Of a stretch of 25,591 nt of DNA, positions 14,614 through 21,600 are shown one piece after another. The stretch is from CBDTTW01 sp965363675 (lineage in GTDB: Bacteria; Bacteroidota; Rhodothermia; Rhodothermales; DASSAV01), in assembly GCA_965363675.1 (NCBI GenBank), contig CBDTTW010000022.1, positions 1 to 25,591 on the forward strand, read 5' to 3'. The notes below the pieces were generated by a model. The model had not been told where the DNA came from and did no database searches. It was given only the letters and a program-made list of their open reading frames with translations. A program made the position numbers and the translations under genes. How positions within the stretch are numbered: position 1 is the first letter of the stretch; every line of letters starts with the position of its first letter.

Positions 14614-14648
14614 TGGAACCGCTTCCCTCCGGCATGGGACCGCTGCCA
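14614..14648. promoter_or_regulatory. two LacI-type operator sequences, 21 bp apart, upstream of the ROK-nagB operon
   Basis: TGGAACCGCTTCCC (14614-14627) matches the LacI-family consensus TGNAANCGNTTNCA at 9 of 10 fixed positions. TGGGACCGCTGCCA (14635-14648) matches at 8 of 10. Their starts are exactly 21 bp apart, two helical turns, so two dimers could bind the same DNA face. They lie in the 160-base gap between the lacI stop and the ROK start. They share the core with the site at 8719-8732. Confidence 0.65.
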
Positions 14649-14664
14649 CGGCCGCAGGGCATGG

Positions 14665-14701
14665 GCGGGGCCGTAAACGCGCGCGCTTCAGGCGGCCCCG
14701 C
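14665..14701 (-). terminator. hairpin around the stop codon of the lacI-family gene
   Basis: GCGGGGCCG (14665-14673) and CGGCCCCGC (14693-14701) are perfect 9-bp arms. The 19-base loop contains the TGA stop codon (14690-14688). There is no T tract. It may be a weak terminator or processing site separating lacI from the ROK operon. Confidence 0.45.
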
Positions 14702-15713
14702 AACTGCTGCGCACCACGAGCGCGGCCGGCAGGCGCACGTGCGGCGGCCCGTCGGTGCGCCCGGCGATGCGGTCGAGCAGCAGGTCTGCCGCGGCGACGC
14801 CCTTGTCGTAGATGGGTTGGTGCACCGTCGTCAGCGGGGGGATGGTATAGGCCGCCGCCGGGATGTCGTCGAAGCCCACCACGGACACGTCGGCGGGCAC
14901 GCGCACGCCGGCTTCGTGGAGGGCCAGCAGCACGCCCACGGCGATCGTGTCGCTGCCGCAGAAGATGGCCTCCGGGCAGGCGCGCCGCTGCAACCACCCG
15001 CGCACGGTCTCGTAGCCGCTGCGCTCGGAGTAGAAGCCGCAGGCCACCGGGTAGTCGTGCGGGGCCAGCCCGGCTTCGAGCAAGGCGTGCAGGTAGCCGT
15101 TGCGCCGGTCGATGGTCTCCTGGATGCTCAGCGGCCCGAGGATGACGCCGATGCGCCGCCGCCCGAGGCCGATCAGGTGGCGCGTGGCCCGGTACGCCCC
15201 GTCGAAGTTGTCCACGTCGATGGAAGGCACGTCCGGGTAGGCGGGGTCGTTGCCGAGCAGCACCACGGGCGCGCGGCGCGACTGCAAGAGCGGCGCCAGC
15301 GTCTCGGTGACCTCCTGCGTAATCAGGATGAAGCCGTCGTAGACGCGGTCGTTGAGGATGCGGTCGTGGATGCCGGCGTCGGTGGCCGCCGAGATCATGC
15401 TGAGGCTGACGAAGAAGCCGCGCCCGATGCAGCGCTCGGAGATGCCGAGGTGCAGCAGGGTCCAGAAGCCGGTAGCGAGCGCGTCGTCGTGGCGGCGGGG
15501 GGCCAAGATGCAGATTTCCTGCGTGCGGTCGGTGGCGAGGCCGCGCGCAACCGAGCTGGGGCGGTAGTGGTGCCGCTCGACGACCTCGCGCACCTTGCGC
15601 CTCGCCTCCTCGCTCACGCGCGGGTGGTTGTTGAGCACCCGCGAGACGACCGAGCGCGAGACGCCCGCCATGAGCGCTACCTGGTCGATGTTGAGGCGCG
15701 ATTTCTCGGTCAT
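14688..15713 (-). CDS. LacI-family transcriptional regulator
   Basis: A 341-residue protein with the standard layout. An N-terminal helix-turn-helix (about 8-28, IDQVALMAGVSRSVVSRVLN) leads to a hinge helix (SSVARGLA, about 53-60) of the type that inserts into a central CpG of its operator. A periplasmic-binding-protein-like effector domain covers about 65-335 (CPEAIFCGSDTIAVGVLLAL, VSVVGFDDIPAAAYTIPPLTTV). It should be a sugar-responsive repressor or activator. CpG-centred operators matching the family consensus occur upstream of the ROK-nagB operon next to it and in the promoter of the Gfo/Idh/MocA pair at 8712-8740. These are the probable targets. It has its own promoter upstream, divergent from the nucleotidyltransferase. 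I saw no matching operator at its own promoter. Confidence 0.92.
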   Translation of the reverse strand: MTEKSRLNIDQVALMAGVSRSVVSRVLNNHPRVSEEARRKVREVVERHHYRPSSVARGLATDRTQEICILAPRRHDDALATGFWTLLHLGISERCIGRGFFVSLSMISAATDAGIHDRILNDRVYDGFILITQEVTETLAPLLQSRRAPVVLLGNDPAYPDVPSIDVDNFDGAYRATRHLIGLGRRRIGVILGPLSIQETIDRRNGYLHALLEAGLAPHDYPVACGFYSERSGYETVRGWLQRRACPEAIFCGSDTIAVGVLLALHEAGVRVPADVSVVGFDDIPAAAYTIPPLTTVHQPIYDKGVAAADLLLDRIAGRTDGPPHVRLPAALVVRSSCGAA

Positions 15714-15758
15714 CGGCAGGAAACCGGCGGAAAGGATCGTAACATTGTCGCTGCCCTC

Positions 15759-15787
15759 GTAATACGACTTTGCAGCGGCGCTTACAA
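15759..15787 (-). promoter_or_regulatory. promoter of the lacI-family gene
   Basis: Minus strand: TTGTAA (15787-15782), 17 bases, TATTAC (15764-15759). Both hexamers match 4 of 6 consensus bases with ideal spacing. The predicted start is about 40 bases before the ATG at 15713. Confidence 0.6.
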
Positions 15788-15821
15788 GAGCCGATTTTTG
15801 CCTTTGCCGATCCTTACAAGA
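15781..15821. repeat. direct repeat of CTTACAAGA in the lacI/nucleotidyltransferase divergent region
   Basis: CTTACAAGA occurs at 15781-15789 and 15813-15821, 32 bp apart (about three helical turns). GCCGAT also occurs twice between them (15790-15795 and 15806-15811). The first copy overlaps the -35 element of the lacI promoter. The second lies in the spacer of a possible promoter for the nucleotidyltransferase. Confidence 0.6.
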
Positions 15822-15831
15822 AAACGATACT
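15803..15831 (+). promoter_or_regulatory. possible promoter of the nucleotidyltransferase
   Basis: TTTGCC (15803-15808), 17 bases, GATACT (15826-15831). If used, transcription would start at or next to the ATG (15836-15838), implying a leaderless mRNA, which fits the absence of a Shine-Dalgarno sequence. The hexamer matches are modest. Confidence 0.35.
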
Positions 15832-15835
15832 CCGG

Positions 15836-16747
15836 ATGAACCTTACCCTCGTTGCCATGGCTGCCGGCATGGGCAGCCGCTTCGGCGGCCCGAAGCAGCT
15901 CGAACCGCTCGGCCCGCAGGGCGAGACGATGATCGACTACGCCATCTACGACGCCATCCGCGCAGGCTTCTCGCGCACGGTGCTCATCATCCGCCGCGAG
16001 ATGGAGGACGCCTTCCGTAGCGGCGTCGTGGCGCGCTGGGAGGGGGTGCACCCGGTCGAGTACGTGTTCCAGGAGATGAGCAATCTGCCCGCCGGCTACG
16101 CCGTGCCGGAAGGCCGCAAAAAGCCGTGGGGCACCGGGCACGCCGTGCTGGCCGTGGCCGAGGCGGTGCAAGGCCCCTTCGGCGTCATCAACGCCGACGA
16201 CTTCTACGGCCCAAGCGCCTACGGAGTGCTCGGCGACTTCCTCAAGCGGCTCAGCGACCCGCAGGAGGCGCTCTACGTCAACGTCGGGTTCTCGCTCAAG
16301 GATACCATGACCGACGCGGGCGACGTGAACCGGGGCGTCATGTACGCCGACGAGGACGGCTGGCTCTACGACATCGAGGAGGTCATCGGCATCGTCAAGC
16401 AGGGCGAGGATGGGCGCGTGCTGGCCTCCGAAGGCGCGCCGCGCGTGATCCCCGGCGATACGCAGGTCTCGATGAACATGTGGGGCTTTACGCCCGCCCT
16501 GTTCGGCCAGCTTCAGACCGGCCTGCTGGAGTTTCTGGAGAAGCACGCCGCCTCCGAGAAGGCCGAGTACCTGCTGCCGACCTACGTGCAGGACCTGGTG
16601 GCCCAGGGCAAGGCGCGCGTCAAGATCGTGCACGGCGAAGGGCCGTGGTGCGGCATCACCTACCCCGAGGACAAGCCGCGCGTCATGGCGACGCTCAACG
16701 GCCTCATCATGGCCGGCGAGTACCCCGAAGTGCTCTGGCAGCCGTAG
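15836..16747 (+). CDS. sugar nucleotidyltransferase family protein
   Basis: A 303-residue protein. The N-terminus MNLTLVAMAAGMGSRFGGPKQ carries the nucleotide-binding signature of NTP-transferases, with a conserved lysine at K20. NADDFYG (119-125) supplies the acidic Mg-binding positions (D121/D122). WGTGHAVLAV (98-107) fits the base- or sugar-binding region. Enzymes of this type join a sugar-1-phosphate to an NTP to make an NDP-sugar and pyrophosphate. The sugar cannot be read from sequence. It is divergent from the lacI-ROK-nagB unit, so a role with amino sugars is plausible but only by context. The open frame begins earlier at TTG 15770, but ATG 15836 gives the canonical N-terminus. It ends seven bases from the convergent dynamin-like gene. 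Confidence 0.88.
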   Translation: MNLTLVAMAAGMGSRFGGPKQLEPLGPQGETMIDYAIYDAIRAGFSRTVLIIRREMEDAFRSGVVARWEGVHPVEYVFQEMSNLPAGYAVPEGRKKPWGTGHAVLAVAEAVQGPFGVINADDFYGPSAYGVLGDFLKRLSDPQEALYVNVGFSLKDTMTDAGDVNRGVMYADEDGWLYDIEEVIGIVKQGEDGRVLASEGAPRVIPGDTQVSMNMWGFTPALFGQLQTGLLEFLEKHAASEKAEYLLPTYVQDLVAQGKARVKIVHGEGPWCGITYPEDKPRVMATLNGLIMAGEYPEVLWQP

Positions 16748-16754
16748 CGCCGCC

Positions 16755-18515
16755 TCAGGCGTGGCTCTCGATGTGGATGCGCAGCTCGCGCAGGGCATCC
16801 TCGACGGCCACAAGCTCGTTGCGGCCTTCGCTCAGGTCCTGCTGCTGGCTGCGCACGAAGCGGCGGTAGGGGGCGATAGCCTCGTTGATGCGCTCCGTGG
16901 CCGACTCGATCTCGCGGTGCACCTGCCGCGTGAGCGTCTCGGAGAGGGCGGCGCGCAGGGCGCCGACCTTCTCGTGGAACGCCTGCCGGGCCTGGCGGCG
17001 CTTCAGGGGCAGCAGGTAGAAGCCGCCCACGGCGAGCGCCGTCGCCAGCAGGATGCCCGTCACGTCGGCGGCGGCGCCCGTAAGCACCGTCACGACGAGC
17101 GCGCCGAGGCCGATGGCCCCCGCTTCGGCCAGGGCCGTCGTGGCGAAGGCGCCCTGCACCTGGTTGGCGATCTCGCGCGCCTCGACCTCGCGGTTGTAGT
17201 CCCGCACCGCCTCCTGCGCGACGCGGCCCACCGATCCGAGCAGGGCTTGGCGGTTATAGTCGAACTGCTGCCCCACCTCGCCGATGATCTCCTCGCGGTG
17301 GCGCGAAAGCCGGCGCCGGTCGATGTGCGCGTTGATGTCCTGCCAGACGCGCAGGTTGCGGTCCACGATCCAGTCCACGATCTGATCGACCTCGGCCTGG
17401 ATGCGCGCGGGCGTGTCGGCGACGACCTCGCTCTCGAAAGCGCGCCGGACGCTGTCGCTGTCGAGCAGCGTCCGGATGCGGCCGATGCGGATGGTCTCCT
17501 CGAAGAACCGATCGCCGCGCGACTCCATGTCGCGCAAAAGCACGTCCAGGCGGGCCAGGCGCGGCTCGAAGTCGCGCAGCATCTCCTCGTGGAATAAGGA
17601 AAGCTGCCGGTTGACGTTTTCGATGGCTTCCACGTCGTCGGAGAGCAGTTTCAGGCGCTCGAAGGCGAGTTCCTTGTAGCGCCCCGAGAGGCGAAGCCCC
17701 ACGTTGAGCGGGTTGAGCAGCTTCAGGCGCACGCGCTCGGCGGCGTCGAGGGTTTCGAGCAGGTAGTTCTCCACGGCGCCGAAGCCGCTGGCCTGCCAGG
17801 CCTCCTCGGAGCCGCTTTGCCGGGCGGCCATGGCCTGCCGCGCCGAGACGGGAAACACCTCCGGCGAGGCCCCGAGCAGCCCCGACACGTTGTCCCGGAC
17901 GAACCCCAGCACCTGGGCGCGCTCGGCCGCGTCTTGCAGGATGTCGATCTTGTTGACGATGACGACGATCTTCTTGCCCCACTCCCGGATGTGCTCCAGG
18001 AAAAGGCGCTCGGTCTCGGTGTAGGGGCGGTCGGCCGAGGTGACGAACAGCACCAGGTCCGAGCGGGGCACGAAGTCGCGCGTAAGCTCCTCGTGGCGCC
18101 GGACGATGGCGTTGGTGCCGGGCGTATCGACGATGCTCAGCTCGCGCAGCACCGAGGCGGGGTGCGAGCGTTCGAGCAGGAACGGCTCGGGCGAGCGCTC
18201 TTCGGGCTGGTCGCCGTACTGGAGTACGTTGATGCGGTCGGTGGTGGGCGTGACCCCCTCGGGCAGGATGCGCTCGCCGACGAGGGCGTTGATGAAGCTG
18301 GATTTGCCCGAGTTGAACTCGCCGGCAATAACGATCAGGAAGATGCCGTCGAGCTGGCGGCGCGCGTCGCCGAAGCGCTCCAGATCCTCCTCGTCCACGT
18401 CGGCGCCGAAGCGCTTCAGGGCGGCGGCAAGGCGTTCGAGCAGGTCTTGTTCGCGGGCGCGCAGCTCCTTTTCGCGGTCGGTCAGGATGGTTTTGCGCTT
18501 GAAAAGGACGCCCAT
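16755..18515 (-). CDS. bacterial dynamin-like GTPase
   Basis: A 586-residue protein. GTPase motifs are in order: G1 GEFNSGKS (65-72), the switch I region with TPTTD (89-93), G3 DTPG (130-133) and G4 NKID (188-191). Long helical regions from about 250 to 455 would form the stalk/neck. A hydrophobic stretch at about 459-503 (GAIGLGALVVTVLTGAAADV then TGILLATALAVGGFYLLPL) resembles the membrane paddle or hairpin of bacterial dynamin-like proteins. Further helices continue to 586. Such proteins bind and remodel membranes in a GTP-dependent way, in stress repair, division or phage defence depending on the lineage. Bacterial dynamins often come as pairs, but only one is seen here. It starts 93 bases after tamB, behind a terminator, so it is probably a separate transcript. 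No Shine-Dalgarno sequence is visible. Confidence 0.9.
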   Translation of the reverse strand: MGVLFKRKTILTDREKELRAREQDLLERLAAALKRFGADVDEEDLERFGDARRQLDGIFLIVIAGEFNSGKSSFINALVGERILPEGVTPTTDRINVLQYGDQPEERSPEPFLLERSHPASVLRELSIVDTPGTNAIVRRHEELTRDFVPRSDLVLFVTSADRPYTETERLFLEHIREWGKKIVVIVNKIDILQDAAERAQVLGFVRDNVSGLLGASPEVFPVSARQAMAARQSGSEEAWQASGFGAVENYLLETLDAAERVRLKLLNPLNVGLRLSGRYKELAFERLKLLSDDVEAIENVNRQLSLFHEEMLRDFEPRLARLDVLLRDMESRGDRFFEETIRIGRIRTLLDSDSVRRAFESEVVADTPARIQAEVDQIVDWIVDRNLRVWQDINAHIDRRRLSRHREEIIGEVGQQFDYNRQALLGSVGRVAQEAVRDYNREVEAREIANQVQGAFATTALAEAGAIGLGALVVTVLTGAAADVTGILLATALAVGGFYLLPLKRRQARQAFHEKVGALRAALSETLTRQVHREIESATERINEAIAPYRRFVRSQQQDLSEGRNELVAVEDALRELRIHIESHA

Positions 18516-18595
18516 AGCGGAATATGCCGGATTGATGTGCCCGGTAATACCGAGCGCCGCCGCCGAAGTCGCGCCGGGGGTGATACGATGTGGTG

Positions 18596-18621
18596 AAAAG
18601 CCGGCGCCTCAGCGCGCCGGC
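18596..18621 (-). terminator. intrinsic terminator wrapped around the tamB stop codon
   Basis: On the minus strand GCCGGCGC (18621-18614), loop GCTGAG, GCGCCGGC (18607-18600), then TTTT (18599-18596). The loop contains the TGA stop (18611-18609). A GC-rich stem with a T tract is the classical layout. It should end the tamB transcript before the dynamin-like gene. Confidence 0.75.
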
Positions 18622-21600
18622 CCGGCCACGGCCGACGTATCGGGCGGCGCGGGCGTGCGGCCGCCGAAGATGCGCCCGAAGAGGCGGCGCCATGTGGAGA
18701 ACTGCGCCTCGTAGGAGACGCCGGCGCCGGTGGTGTTGGTCAGCACGGCGTCCGAGAGCACGTCGCCCTCGCGGCGGTAGAACACTTCAAGCGCCACGGC
18801 GTCGTTGAGGCGCACTTCCACGACCACCTCGCCGCGATTGCGCCCCTCGCCGGAGGCGGCTACGACGTCGCTTCCGCGCTCGTAGATGCCCTCGCCCCGG
18901 ATGACGAGGCGCTCGTCGAGCAGGCGCAGCGCCACGCCGTAGGTTACGTCGAGGTCCTGCGCGTCGGCGCCCTGAAGGCCGAAGTTGAGGTCGAGGTTGG
19001 GGATGGCGCGGCTCAGGTAGCGGTTGATCTGGCTGGCGACGAGCTGCGAGACCGAGTTGAAGGCAAACTGGTTGCGGCCGCCGCCGCCGCCGAGGTCGGA
19101 GGGCTGCGTCAGCGAGGACGCCGTGAGCAGGAACGAGTTGGTCAGCAGCACGCTCGTGGCGTACTCGGCGGCGCGTTCGGGCTGGTTCAGCTCGGCCTCC
19201 AGGCCTTGGGTGTTGAGGCCGCCGTCGAGGTCGCGGCTGTCGCGGTCCACCGCCAGGCTCAGGTTCACCGCCGGCGTCGAGACGCGCCCGGTCACGTTCA
19301 GGCGGACCACGAGCGGGATGAGCGACGACGAGACGTTCTGGTTAAGCCCCTCGCGGGAAGCGCGCGTGCGGTAGGAAGCCGTCACGTCGAGGATGGCGTC
19401 CACGGGGTCGCCGTCCCACGTGAGCGCGCCGCCGTCGAGGAGGAAGCGCCGGAAGAACACGTCGCCGGCGGTGAACAGGTAGTCGCCGGCGGCCACGTCC
19501 ACACGGCCGTAGGTGGCGTACTCGCCCTCGCGGCGGCGGAACTGGATGCGGCCCGTGCCGATGGCGTTCATCTGGTCGCCCAGGAGCGGGTCGATGACGA
19601 GGTGGATCGTCGAACCGGGCGGGGCGAAGATGTTGAAGTCCAGGTCGAGGCCGGTCAGGAAGTCGCGCTCTCCGGCGGGCCGTTTGCTGAGCACGTTGCT
19701 GCGCCGCACCAGCTCGTTCAGGTCGGGCAGGGCGCCGGTCGAGTCGGTGAAGATGATGAAGCCCGGATCGACGAGCGAGGACGTTTCGACGATGGGGATG
19801 AAGATTTCGCTCTCGGGGGCGGTGGCGGCGTCGGGGGCGCGCAGGGTCGCGCCGTAGAGCGGCCCGGTGAGCGAGATGGGGCCGCTGGCCCATATGCGCC
19901 CGTAGAAGGGCAAATCGCGTGAGGTCATCACGTCGATGATCTGCATGCGGTCGAGCACGCCGCTGAAGTCGAGCGAGAAGTAGCGGTATTCGTTGAAGAG
20001 CAGGCTGCCCGAAGCCGTGGCCTTGCCGCCGGTTTTGTCGGTGAGCGTGGCCTGCCGGATGTGCAGGCCCTCGCGGTCGATCTCGAACGAAGCGACGCCG
20101 TCGAGCGCCAGGTTGAAGCGCGGCACTTCGAGATGGGCGTCGGCCACGGCGAACTGCCCGTTGAACACGGGCCGCCGGAGCGAGCCGCTGACGGCGCCCA
20201 CGCCCGAGATGCCGCCGCGCGTAGCCCGGAGCACGTCGCGGAAGATGTACTCCAGAAACACGAGGTCCACGCGCCCGGCGGCCACGGCCAGGTCGAGGCG
20301 CGCCGCGTCGAGCCACGGGCCGGCGTCGCCGGTCTCGGGCATGTGCACGTAGCCGGTGACATGCACGTCGTTATCGACGATCTGGATGCCGCCGGGATCG
20401 GCGGGGGCTTCGAGCAACAAGGGGTTCTGTTGCAGCCGGATGTCCACGGGCACGGAGTTGCGCCCCGGCTCGTAGCCGGCCGTCGCCGTAACGTCGCCGA
20501 GCATGCGGTTGTCCACCGAGAGGGCGTAGATCTCGGCGTAGCCGCCCAGGCGCGGGCGTTGCAGCCCCCCGGTGACGGTGGCGCGCCCGTTCAGCACGCC
20601 GCCGATGGCGTAGCGGGCGCTGAAGAGCTGCGAGACCTCGCGCAGCACAATCCCGCGCGCATCGACGAACACCGAGTCTTCGGGAGCGCCCGAGAGCACG
20701 CCCTGAATGGTGATTTGCTGCGCCGCCCCCTGCGACTTGCTGCGCCCTTCCACTACGACGAGCGGCGCTACGACCGCGTCGGAGAAGAGGCGCAGCGGGC
20801 CGCCGCCGGTTTTCGTCCAGACGTAATCGCCCGTGCCGACGTACACCTCGGTCAGGTCGAGGCGGTTTTCGCCGGGGAGCAGGCGCAGGGCGGCGGCCAG
20901 GCGCACCGGGTCGGCCTGTTTGCGCTGCGTCGCCTCGAAGCGCAGGCGGCCGGCGCGCGCCGCGAAGCCGGCCTCGGCGGCAGGGTCGAGCAGGGTGAAG
21001 GCGGCGGCCCGGAGCGCGGCAGCGTGGGCCGAGGCTTCGAAGCGCGCCGATTCTTCGAGCGGCAGGCTCAGGTTTGCCGCGCCCGAGAGGCTCAAGCCGA
21101 GCGAGTCGAGGCGAAAGGAGCCCGCCACGAGCGAGTCGGCGCGCAGAGCCCCCTCGAAAAGCACCTCCTCGCCGGCGGTGCGCAGGGCGAGGCGCGCCTC
21201 CAGGTCGGTGTGCAGCACGGGCAGCCCCGGAAAGAAAGCGCCGAGCGCCTGGCTCTGGTGGAAGACCACGCGGGCTTCCAGATCGAGGGCGTTGTCCCCA
21301 GCGGCGTCCTCAGCGGCGACCGGCTCGGGGGCGGCGACGGGCTCGGGCACGTCGGCTGCGGGCAGCGGAGCGGCGGGGGCCTCGTGATAGGGCTTGTCGA
21401 GCTGGCGCGCGGCGGCCTGCCGCACGGCTTCGGTCCAGCGCCGGGCCAGGGCGATGACCGGCCCGGCGCTCCGCACGCCCCGCACCTCGGCCGTCGCGAG
21501 GTCGCCGGTGAGGCGCAGGCGCGGGGCGCCGGGGGCGTAGGGCAGCACCTCCAGGCGCGAGGTGTGGGGGGCGATCCGGCGCTCGCGGTGGTTGTAGCGC

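Noticed and set aside
15760..15769. TAATACGACT resembles the start of a phage T7 promoter
   Set aside because: Only the first 10 bases agree. The following CACTATAG is absent and no phage genes are nearby. It overlaps an ordinary promoter for the lacI-family gene.
16755..18515. Dynamin-like gene as part of an anti-phage defence island
   Set aside because: Some bacterial dynamins act in defence, but the neighbours here are metabolic and envelope genes and no other defence family is present.
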